The position numbers and the translations under genes were made by a program. Under the pieces are notes generated by a model, which saw only the letters and a list, made by a program, of their open reading frames with translations, was not told the DNA's origin and made no database searches. From an uncultured Bacteroidia bacterium (GTDB taxonomy: Bacteria > Bacteroidota > Bacteroidia > Bacteroidales > Prolixibacteraceae), in contig CAIOOC010000454.1 of the NCBI GenBank assembly GCA_903859795.1, forward strand, positions 1 to 13,580: a DNA stretch of 13,580 bases, written 5' to 3'. This document shows, piece after piece, positions 1-7,048 of the stretch (the first letter of the stretch is position 1; each line of letters starts with the position of its first letter).

Positions 1-1799
1 GAGAAATTCACATATACCGGAGCGGAGATATTCTTGAGCGAAACACTATATTGGGTAGGATTCACGGATTGATACTCAACCTTGCTAAAGGGAATATCAC
101 CATATATGGTCTCCTTTTCCTTGGTGGAATAGATATGCGGACGAGCGTTCTCGTTTTCGTACACTATCACGTCCTTCGTCCCGATATCAATCCGTTGCAA
201 ATAAGACAGTTGATCAAGCTCGTCGATAAAAAATTGCCGGTCACCATAGTCTTTGAAAAAATCGTCGTCATTTTCGGTATCCTGAAGCGGAATTATCACA
301 TATCTCATCGAAGAAATATCCAACAGACTATTTGCAAACGGTGACTTCAGTATGCTAGTAATCCTGTTTTCAGTCGGAAGAGAAGCGTTATTCGTTCGGG
401 ATAAAGATTGCCATACCGATTGCACGAGATCTATCAAATTCGCCTTCGACTTCGAATTAAGATATATACTCCACCGTGAAGACGTCGGCACCCACAATGT
501 CCGAAATTCTTCGGGTTGTTCGAGAATAAAATCCTTTACAATCAGATAATCCTGAGGGACATGCCGCGGAACGAACAGCGTCCCAAACTCACCAGTCAAA
601 ATAGGTTTCGTGTTCCACAGAAAAAGCACTGCGATAATCGCTGTAAGAGCATATTTCGCGTATGTCGTCGCTCCCTTTTCCGTCCAATGATTCCAGATCC
701 AGGAAACGAAGGAACCGATAAGGACCGAATACCCCAAGGCGATAAGAAAATAGAATTTGCTCGATTCACGAAATGCATTGAATCCAGGAAAATGGGTATA
801 CAACCACAGATAGAGCTCCTCGAACGGGGCGCCAACCTGTTTGGACAAAAGGATGCCAAACAACGAAATACATCCGAAAAATAAAACGTTCTTACTCTTC
901 CGATTCAGCCACAATCCGAAAAAGGCAAAGATCGGAATAAGGAAAAAGTGAAGCGGGATCGACTGGACCCTGAAAATGGCGGATGCTCCTCCGGTCCAAA
1001 AAGGATGAAAGAGAGTTAGAGCTTCCTCGATATTCATGAAGCTATTACCGAACAGCCCCCTGTCGAATATCACATTGTCCGTAATAGCACCCAACTTCAT
1101 CAGACCGATGATCCAATACAGATTCAAAAGAACTACCAATGCTATTGGAAAGAAAGCAGACAAGCCGTTCCTAAAAACGGTTTTCCAGGAAATCTGGTCA
1201 ATAATGAACGTGTACCAAAGAAAATAGAAGAAACATACCCACGCGAGTATATAAAATGCACGTATCTCGTAAAAGCTCACGATGAAAAAAACCAACCCGG
1301 TCAGAACTGCCTTTTCCAACTTTTTCTCTTCAAGGGTTTTCATAAAAAGGAGCAATGCCCACGGCGCGAGAGCGAACGCCGCCATTAGGGTCAGATGGCC
1401 AGTATCGCCAATTAAAAAATATGTATTATAGGAAAAAACAAAAAAACCTATAAACGAACCAATATTCGATTTAAGTATCTTTCGTATTAAAAAAAAGCTT
1501 CCGAAAGAACCAAAAAAAATTGCTGGAAAAAAATATAACAGCCTTTCGCTCAATGAAAAATTGGTTACAAAGGCCAAAATGCCCCATAACACGTTAGCGG
1601 GATACATAGGAAGAACTGCAACGCCTACGTCGCCTAGGCCAGAATTAATCCATCCAAAAGGAAAATTAAGAAATTCTTTCTGTGCATCTAGAAAGAAAAA
1701 ACTCCAGTCTCCATATGAAATAATATACCAATTAAAGACCCATCGCCAATAAGTGATAAGTACTATTAATAAGATTATTGAAATTAATTTCCTCATCAT
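1..1799 (-). CDS. Polytopic GT-C/YfhO-like membrane protein, 3' end beyond window
   Basis: This open frame has no stop and leaves the window after 599 codons, so the C-terminus is missing. The start is ATG at 1799, which overlaps the TAA of the preceding methyltransferase by one base (TAATG); a second ATG follows directly. The protein opens with a membrane helix (about 4-20), then an outer loop with YGDW (29-32), GWINSGLGD (49-57) and PMYPAN (64-69). Hydrophobic helices follow at about 84-106, 113-129, 137-153, 164-200, 209-233, 281-297, 304-319, 348-367 and 382-396. A loop motif AFRESSKF (342-349) resembles the FR-x-x-[KR]-[FY] element of YfhO/DUF3367-type proteins. From about 400 on it is a soluble, probably outer, region with SMRYVIIP (497-504) and IVYENENARP (545-554), also typical of that group. 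I infer a GT-C-like transferase or related polysaccharide membrane protein. Donor and acceptor are unknown. The first 390 coding bases are far more AT-rich than the rest. Confidence 0.75.
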   Translation of the reverse strand, partial: MMRKLISIILLIVLITYWRWVFNWYIISYGDWSFFFLDAQKEFLNFPFGWINSGLGDVGVAVLPMYPANVLWGILAFVTNFSLSERLLYFFPAIFFGSFGSFFLIRKILKSNIGSFIGFFVFSYNTYFLIGDTGHLTLMAAFALAPWALLLFMKTLEEKKLEKAVLTGLVFFIVSFYEIRAFYILAWVCFFYFLWYTFIIDQISWKTVFRNGLSAFFPIALVVLLNLYWIIGLMKLGAITDNVIFDRGLFGNSFMNIEEALTLFHPFWTGGASAIFRVQSIPLHFFLIPIFAFFGLWLNRKSKNVLFFGCISLFGILLSKQVGAPFEELYLWLYTHFPGFNAFRESSKFYFLIALGYSVLIGSFVSWIWNHWTEKGATTYAKYALTAIIAVLFLWNTKPILTGEFGTLFVPRHVPQDYLIVKDFILEQPEEFRTLWVPTSSRWSIYLNSKSKANLIDLVQSVWQSLSRTNNASLPTENRITSILKSPFANSLLDISSMRYVIIPLQDTENDDDFFKDYGDRQFFIDELDQLSYLQRIDIGTKDVIVYENENARPHIYSTKEKETIYGDIPFSKVEYQSVNPTQYSVSLKNISAPVYVNF

Positions 1800-2539
1800 T
1801 ATTTCTTAAATACAATAAACAAGCTTCCTAAAAATATCCTGAAAAAAGAACGATCTATGAAAGTAAGAGCTCCCTTTCGAGAAATAGATTGACTCGACCA
1901 ATATTCAATTTTCAGGCCCTTAGTCTTGGCCCACTTAAGAATTGATAATGGATTCGTTACATTCACAGCATCATCATCAGGATGAAATTCCTCCCGATTT
2001 ACTGGTTCCATTTTCCTAAAAATGTATTCAGATGAAAAAACTAGTTTAAACAATTCAAAAAAATTTGAAATTTTTTGGAAGAAACCACTCGTATGATAAT
2101 GATAATTATTTGTTATCGACAAAAAGTTTGGACAGGCAACGATCAAATATCCACCCTTTTTTAATACTCGAAACTCTTCTTCAAGAAAAGCCAAGGGATC
2201 GTCGGTATGTTCCAAGACATTATAAGATCCGACTACCTGAAATACAGAGTTTTCAAAAGGGAGTATTTTCCCATCATATACACTACAATTTAATCTTTTT
2301 CCCTGACATATTCCAACAGAAGTTTTTGAAATATCAACTCCATGCGTATCACAATACGATCTTTTTTCCAACAACGAAAGCACGATTCCCGTTCCGCAAC
2401 CGGTATCCAAAATCATATCAGTATGATGAGAATATTTATCAATAAAATAAACATATTTCTGAAATTCCTGCGGATTTTGCGTTTCAAGAAACGAAGAATA
2501 AGCCTCGTTATTCTGATAATATTTCTGGTGGTTCATCAT
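1799..2539 (-). CDS. Class I SAM-dependent methyltransferase
   Basis: This 246-residue protein has the Rossmann methyltransferase signature. Motif I is DTGCGTG (45-51). The acidic residue expected to hold the SAM ribose is D69 in GVDIS, and a post-motif region reads NVLEHTDDP (107-115). KKGGYLIVACPNF (127-139) forms the fourth-strand region. The C-terminal part (about 140-246) is hydrophobic in places, ending FFRIFLGSLFIVFKK. The family (Methyltransf_11/23 type) is common in O-antigen and capsule clusters, where members methylate sugars or modify glycan ends; the actual substrate cannot be read from sequence. Two in-frame ATGs begin the gene (2539 and 2536) without a clear Shine-Dalgarno sequence. 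It follows a 65-base gap and is coupled by TAATG to the membrane-protein gene downstream. Its DNA is AT-rich (about one-third GC in a sampled line), unlike the mutase gene further upstream, which suggests separate acquisition. Confidence 0.85.
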   Translation of the reverse strand: MMNHQKYYQNNEAYSSFLETQNPQEFQKYVYFIDKYSHHTDMILDTGCGTGIVLSLLEKRSYCDTHGVDISKTSVGICQGKRLNCSVYDGKILPFENSVFQVVGSYNVLEHTDDPLAFLEEEFRVLKKGGYLIVACPNFLSITNNYHYHTSGFFQKISNFFELFKLVFSSEYIFRKMEPVNREEFHPDDDAVNVTNPLSILKWAKTKGLKIEYWSSQSISRKGALTFIDRSFFRIFLGSLFIVFKK

Positions 2540-2604
2540 ATTTCTAATTAGTAAGATTTACATTTTTGAGATATAAACATTCAGATAACAATTTTCAATT
2601 GAAT
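2540..2604 (-). promoter_or_regulatory. AT-rich intergenic gap with possible internal promoter
   Basis: This 65-base gap is one of only three of any size in the cluster. On the minus strand it reads TTGAAA at 2598-2593, then 17 bases, then TATATC at 2575-2570. That gives a five-of-six match to the -35 box and four-of-six to the -10 box at ideal spacing, about 30 bases upstream of the methyltransferase ATG. In DNA this AT-rich such a match can arise by chance. A small inverted repeat (CAATT-GAA-AATTG) overlaps the -35 region but is too short and AT-rich to be a convincing terminator. No GC-rich hairpin plus T-run is seen. Confidence 0.25.
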
Positions 2605-4917
2605 CTAAGGAATGGTTATCATCTTCGGCTGCCATTCACCATCTTTCGTGACTGAGTCGAATTTTTCCTGTTCTAGAATATATGGATTTTTTAGAACAAG
2701 ATATCCATCACCTTCAATCCGCACGCTAACGACCGATTCCTTACTCAGATCAAGCGGGATTACTTCATACGTGAGTTCATTTTTTTCCCCCTGCGGATTT
2801 AGTGTAGTCACTCTCTTGTTATTGACAAACACCCGAAGCACTGATTCCTTGAAGAAAGACTGATCCTTCGTCACCTTCAAAATAGGAACGACGAGCTGAT
2901 ACTGCCCAGCGCCTATTTCTTTCTGAAAAAGATACGCTTCGGTAGCACCTAGTAGTTTATCCGAATAATGAGTTTCCATCGTCATAACATCGGCATAGGC
3001 TACTTTTTTTTCCGTCAAAAAAACCTCCAAAAGCGGGCTTGGGATGCCATGATACACATTAATAACATCACTTCGAAGTAATGAAAGTAAATCATCCTTT
3101 TGTGGTTGATAAGAGGTGATAAGATATTCTTCCTTACTCATATTAAGAAGATAGTTAGGCCTCTCTCCGGGTTCAACATGACAATATCCATACGCATATT
3201 CTCCGTACGCCTTCTTACATTTTTTCGTCGCCTCTTTCAATTGGTATATATCGATATTGCCGAAACTGCGTACCAACATCAGCTGACTCGTTATCTTGCT
3301 ATAATCAAATGTCGGAAAGTTTTTCTGCCACAAAAAATTCCGATCCAGTATCAGATATCGAGTACCGAAATCTCTCATGGCCCCAAGAATCTTGTCGGGA
3401 TTATTTGAATAATCAAACAGAGCCCGCATATCCATGGTGTTTTGATTCACAAAGGGATATCGTTCAAAAGTAATAGTTTTAGGTATAGAGAAAAGACTTG
3501 AGAATGGATTTTGATACAAAGTCGGTTGCAATGAGTCATTTTTAGACCAGGTATAATTATCATTTATACCCTGACCTATCGGGAGGTATGCAGGAAAGTA
3601 AATTTTCTCATCCTGATTCTGAGCAAGATATGCGTCCACCTGGAAGTATTCATCTGGTACTGACATTTCATTGAGATATTTCCAATTGTTTATTATAAAA
3701 ATTGACGGAACCGCAATAAGAATAAAAGATAACAGGATTACTAAACAACGCCGTCCAAAATAAGCCGAACGAAGCAATGCAGCTATCCCCGTATAGATTA
3801 TAAATAATAGAACTATTTCTTCAAACACAATCAGTCGATGAACCGCACGAAGACTTTTCATGAGAGGAAAATATCGGAAAGCAAAGTCGAAAACGATATC
3901 ACCAGACAGTAATATAGCCACAAAAAAATACAATGATGCAAAGATAATTGACTGTTTTTTATTCAAATCTGATTCTATAGACAATACGATAATCGCAAGA
4001 AAAAAACTAAGCACAAATATAGGAAGAAGAGATAATAAATGAGGGGGGACCATAGTGACGCCGGCAGTAAGGCTATCCAATAAGTTCACTTTACCATAGT
4101 CAAAAGACTCACGGGAATTCCCATGCAACAGGGCCGAAAGTACTATCGGCGCGTTCAGAACGGCCATAACACTAAAGATCGTCGTCGAAAAGCATACGAT
4201 CTTTTTCCAACTGTGCATCCACTTACGATAGAAGAATATCAGGACTCCGAGAAAAGAATACAGGAATATCGGGACGAATCCGATACTCACGTTTAGAAAG
4301 ACGGAGCTTGCCAAGCCGGTAACCAAACCCCAACGAAATATCGTCTTGTACGACGATTCATCGATGCTTCGCAGTACGCGAACAACAAGAGAAAGAGACA
4401 AAAGGAGAAAAGCATGATGGAAAGAATACAATCCACTCCCCAGGTATGTGAAGTTGACCGGAAGAATGATAAAAACGACGGATGCCACGAGAAATGCAAA
4501 CCACTGCACTTCCTCGAAGAGTAGTCGGAATGAGATATAGACAGCAATCAACTGAACAGCTATCGTCAAAAAGACATAGAATAGAAACGGGTGTATACGA
4601 AACGCCTCTCCTATACTGAAAACAGAGAGGTTGATAAGGGAATACCACTTGGAATAATGATAGAAATCAGGACAATCGAGACAATCGTTCGTCTGGAGTA
4701 ATGTTGACGGGTCAGCAGTAAAATCATGGACGATATTTCTCAGATGGCCGAAGTAGTCGAAGGAAAATACCTGCTCCCCGGTAAGATAGGCGGTATGTTT
4801 GTCAACAAAGAAATTCGCGATTATCATTCCTAGCGCCAACAAAAGCAATGGCAACAACACCATCCTATGATCCGTTACAAATCGGGCTCTTTTTTCTCGA
4901 AACATAGTTTTATCCAT
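2605..4917 (-). CDS. Polytopic GT-C-like membrane protein with large outer C-terminal domain
   Basis: This 770-residue protein has a basic N-terminus, about ten membrane helices (roughly 19-37, 107-132, 138-158, 166-184, 196-229 as one or two, 240-262, 294-314, 322-338, 363-382, 389-409) and then some 360 mostly soluble residues. The first outer loop has FDYFGHLR (53-60), an Asp/His arrangement like GT-C glycosyltransferases that use polyprenyl-phosphate sugars, and a CLDC pair (79-82). PLMKSLRAVHRL (351-362) parallels the FR-x-x-[KR]-[FY] loop of the downstream membrane protein. RDFGTRYLILDRN (515-527) echoes that protein's SMRYVIIP region. Residues about 620-750 look beta-rich, with IGAGQYQLVV and LRVFVNNKRV, as in jelly-roll carbohydrate-binding modules. 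The start is firm: GGAGG lies 9 bases before the ATG, which overlaps the mutase stop by one base. I infer a lipid-linked-sugar transferase acting outside the membrane. A non-catalytic polysaccharide-assembly protein is possible. Confidence 0.75.
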   Translation of the reverse strand: MDKTMFREKRARFVTDHRMVLLPLLLLALGMIIANFFVDKHTAYLTGEQVFSFDYFGHLRNIVHDFTADPSTLLQTNDCLDCPDFYHYSKWYSLINLSVFSIGEAFRIHPFLFYVFLTIAVQLIAVYISFRLLFEEVQWFAFLVASVVFIILPVNFTYLGSGLYSFHHAFLLLSLSLVVRVLRSIDESSYKTIFRWGLVTGLASSVFLNVSIGFVPIFLYSFLGVLIFFYRKWMHSWKKIVCFSTTIFSVMAVLNAPIVLSALLHGNSRESFDYGKVNLLDSLTAGVTMVPPHLLSLLPIFVLSFFLAIIVLSIESDLNKKQSIIFASLYFFVAILLSGDIVFDFAFRYFPLMKSLRAVHRLIVFEEIVLLFIIYTGIAALLRSAYFGRRCLVILLSFILIAVPSIFIINNWKYLNEMSVPDEYFQVDAYLAQNQDEKIYFPAYLPIGQGINDNYTWSKNDSLQPTLYQNPFSSLFSIPKTITFERYPFVNQNTMDMRALFDYSNNPDKILGAMRDFGTRYLILDRNFLWQKNFPTFDYSKITSQLMLVRSFGNIDIYQLKEATKKCKKAYGEYAYGYCHVEPGERPNYLLNMSKEEYLITSYQPQKDDLLSLLRSDVINVYHGIPSPLLEVFLTEKKVAYADVMTMETHYSDKLLGATEAYLFQKEIGAGQYQLVVPILKVTKDQSFFKESVLRVFVNNKRVTTLNPQGEKNELTYEVIPLDLSKESVVSVRIEGDGYLVLKNPYILEQEKFDSVTKDGEWQPKMITIP

Positions 4918-6311
4918 TAATTCTTTCCTCCGGCGTTTACCACGTTTGGGAAAGGCATCGTCCGCTCAGGAACATCAAGGACCATCTTATCCACCCATTC
5001 CACGCCCTGCATAAACGAATGGTCCTGGTTGCCAACTTCGTACTTCCAGGCACCGAACCGCCCACGAGTAAAGATATTCATTTTTTCCAGTTTCGGCAAG
5101 ACATCCTCAAGGATCGCGTCGCGATCGAGAGATGGGGTTGGATAACCGTACTCTGCCCTATAAACAAAAGTAGAGACGATATCATCCTCGGAGTCAACCA
5201 ATCCATCTTCGATAAGGGCTCGGATTGTCCATCCGACCAAATCAGCCTGATCAACCGGCTTCCGTTCCGAATCAGTAGTTTCCGTCATGAGTGACCAATA
5301 TCCTTCACCGGGGACATTAAACGGACTGTAGTGTGAAAAAACAGTCACCCGGTAATAGGGACTATTCGCTTGGGGGAAATACATCCAACATTTCCCTTTC
5401 AATCGATCGTTTGGAGCACCTTTCAATCCGATACCTACGACGTTTGTTGATGAGTGTTTCAATCGTGTCGCACTCCTTACGGATACTTCCGGGAAAGACT
5501 CTACTTTGCCGACGAACGTATCGAGAGGTGTCGTATTCAATAAGACGCCATATTCGATTCTCCGACCATCCCCAAGAACAACCTCCTTGCGTTCGGGATC
5601 AACCCCCCGCACTTCTGAGTCTAAAGAGAACCGCTCCGCCCCGATCATTCCGGCGACGGCGGACCAGACTGATCCGGTCCCGCCACGTTTCGGGAAACGG
5701 AACATATTGTTCGGTCCCCAGGAGAAATCATCCTCGTCGAAAAGTATGTTTTTCGTCACCCGCGACAGATCTGCCGTCGCAACACGTTCACCGGTCCATA
5801 AATATGACATCTCTTCCGCAGGATACCCCCAGACCTTGAAGTTGTACGGGATCATGAATTCTTCGGCTATGCCAGAACCGAACACAATACCAATCCAATC
5901 CTGGAAATTCTCTGGTTTCGATACGACTGGATTGGTATGATTACGGATGATGCCCTCTAGACACTTCCACATGATCTCGCGCGGAAGATATCTGATATTA
6001 TTCTGAAACGGATATGGAACGAAACAATCTCGTATCCATATCCATGATTCACGCTGATGACTCAGCCAACCGTCTTCTCCAAGGGCCTTTTGCATGAGAT
6101 CATCGAAATATCGGTAATGCGAAAACTGGACATGCCCGCCGATGTCCCATAAGAAACCATTTTCATCGGTAAAAGTTGCGGAGAGGCCTCCGACATACGC
6201 CTCCTTTTCCAAAACAATAAAATCTTCGATGCCCGATTCTTTCAGACGATATGCCGCGCCGAGGCCCGTAGGTCCCGAACCGATGATGACATATGTATAG
6301 CGTTTCGACAT
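4917..6311 (-). CDS. glf: UDP-galactopyranose mutase, eukaryotic (fungal) type
   Basis: UGM interconverts UDP-galactopyranose and UDP-galactofuranose using reduced FAD in the cytosol. I chose the ATG at 6311 (464 residues), 5 bases after the preceding stop. A longer in-frame extension to 6398 would overlap the previous gene, and the FAD-binding motif IIGSGPTGLGAAY (9-21) should lie close to the N-terminus. From memory of the Aspergillus fumigatus enzyme, many long segments match: GGH-x-x-FSHY-x-YFDD, VPYPFQNN, YNFKVW, RGGTG, CW-x-YFP, GYPTP and YEVGNQDHSF. Recalled active-site residues align at steady offsets: H63 to H60, Y104 to Y100, Q107 to Q103, R182 to R176, R327 to R321, Y334 to Y328, Y419 to Y390, R447 to R418, Y453 to Y424 and N457 to N428. 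A change in offset of 23 reflects one shorter loop after about 330. Classical bacterial Glf is about 370-390 residues and much less similar. GalE in the same cluster would make the substrate. Database labels for such proteins may read protoporphyrinogen oxidase or amine oxidase. Confidence 0.9.
   Translation of the reverse strand: MSKRYTYVIIGSGPTGLGAAYRLKESGIEDFIVLEKEAYVGGLSATFTDENGFLWDIGGHVQFSHYRYFDDLMQKALGEDGWLSHQRESWIWIRDCFVPYPFQNNIRYLPREIMWKCLEGIIRNHTNPVVSKPENFQDWIGIVFGSGIAEEFMIPYNFKVWGYPAEEMSYLWTGERVATADLSRVTKNILFDEDDFSWGPNNMFRFPKRGGTGSVWSAVAGMIGAERFSLDSEVRGVDPERKEVVLGDGRRIEYGVLLNTTPLDTFVGKVESFPEVSVRSATRLKHSSTNVVGIGLKGAPNDRLKGKCWMYFPQANSPYYRVTVFSHYSPFNVPGEGYWSLMTETTDSERKPVDQADLVGWTIRALIEDGLVDSEDDIVSTFVYRAEYGYPTPSLDRDAILEDVLPKLEKMNIFTRGRFGAWKYEVGNQDHSFMQGVEWVDKMVLDVPERTMPFPNVVNAGGKN
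4927..4931 (-). promoter_or_regulatory. Strong Shine-Dalgarno site inside end of mutase gene
   Basis: The minus strand carries GGAGG followed by AAAGAATTA and then ATG of the 770-residue membrane protein. The site is made by the last Gly-Gly-Lys codons of the upstream mutase, so the two genes share sequence and are joined by TAATG. This is the clearest ribosome binding site in the window; most other genes here start without one. It fixes the membrane protein's start and suggests translational coupling. Confidence 0.85.
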
Positions 6312-6316
6312 GGCAC

Positions 6317-7048
6317 TTACGATGAATGTTTGAGTAGGGACGCCCTGAAAACAATCAGCTCCTTCAGGCTTCGGAAACACACCCTCAGCAGATTCCAACG
6401 TAAGATGGAGATCGTTCCAGTCTGACGGTCCTTATGCTTAACGGGAATATCAATCGTCTGCTGTCCATTTTTTCTCGCCAAGACGGCTAGAAAGATATTC
6501 GGGGCGAACGGATATTCGTCCGGCAATTTTTTCAGTAACATCGACAAAAAATCGCCTTCCATGAGTCTGAAAGGGATATTGCTATCCAGTATGTTCTCAC
6601 CGAAGAATACGAACAACGCGAAACGGAGGATCCGAGTAATCAGGAGTCGTGAAACGGCATCATAACGGATCCGACGGTATCCTAAAATGAACTTTGATTT
6701 GTTACGGTTTTCCCATAACTTTGCGAAGTCAGATATCTCAAACTGGTCATCACTATCTACCTGAAATATCCACTCGGAGCCGAGAGAGATGGCTTTCGCG
6801 TATCCCTCTATAACTGCTTTCCCATGTCCGCCATTTTCCTGGTGCACAACCATCAATTGCGAATGCTCATGTTCCAGGCCATCCAATATCTTTCCAGTCT
6901 CATCTTTCGATCCGTCATTGACAACAATGAAATGAAAAGTTCCTGAACCGATAAACCGTTCAAGAAATATAATCCAGTTCGTTACGACTTTGGTGATGCA
7001 TTCCTCCTCATTATAGGCGGGCATCACTACGGAAAGTAGTGGCTTCAT
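6317..7048 (-). CDS. GT2 glycosyltransferase, DPM1/polyprenyl-phosphate sugar synthase-like
   Basis: This 243-residue enzyme has the GT-A fold signatures of family GT2: SVVMPAYNEE at 6-15, VVNDGSKDE with nucleotide-binding D45 at 42-50, NGGHGKAVIEG at 72-82, and the metal-binding VDSDD at 97-101. Length and the absence of membrane helices fit soluble dolichol-phosphate mannose synthase-like enzymes (about 240-260 residues), which transfer a sugar from a nucleotide donor to polyprenyl phosphate. DSNIPFRLM (155-163) sits where that family has its D-x-x-x-GFR-type motif. The gene starts with an ATGA overlap on the preceding GT4 gene and ends 5 bases before the mutase. With two GT-C-like membrane proteins just downstream, a role in making their lipid-linked donor is plausible. 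Direct transfer to a growing glycan is the alternative. Confidence 0.85.
   Translation of the reverse strand: MKPLLSVVMPAYNEEECITKVVTNWIIFLERFIGSGTFHFIVVNDGSKDETGKILDGLEHEHSQLMVVHQENGGHGKAVIEGYAKAISLGSEWIFQVDSDDQFEISDFAKLWENRNKSKFILGYRRIRYDAVSRLLITRILRFALFVFFGENILDSNIPFRLMEGDFLSMLLKKLPDEYPFAPNIFLAVLARKNGQQTIDIPVKHKDRQTGTISILRWNLLRVCFRSLKELIVFRASLLKHSS

Noticed and set aside
51..1752. Several short plus-strand open frames
   Set aside because: They overlap the continuous minus-strand membrane-protein frame, which has coherent helices and family motifs. None of the plus-strand translations looks like a protein.
2540..2604. Rho-independent terminator in the gap after the 770-residue membrane protein
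   Set aside because: The only inverted repeat is a 5-base AT-rich stem without a following T-run.
4293..4648. Overlapping minus-strand open frames of 84 and 96 codons
   Set aside because: They are out-of-frame readings inside the membrane-protein gene with no start signal and no recognisable content.
4917..6311. Protoporphyrinogen oxidase as the product
   Set aside because: The FAD-binding N-terminus is shared by that family, but the substrate-site segments and conserved Arg/Tyr/Asn positions are those of eukaryotic UDP-galactopyranose mutase, and the context is sugar metabolism rather than haem synthesis.
6312..6398. Longer mutase start giving 29 extra N-terminal residues
   Set aside because: The extension lies wholly in the preceding gene's 3' end, and the FAD-binding glycine motif would sit unusually far from the N-terminus. 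The ATG at 6311 fits family length.
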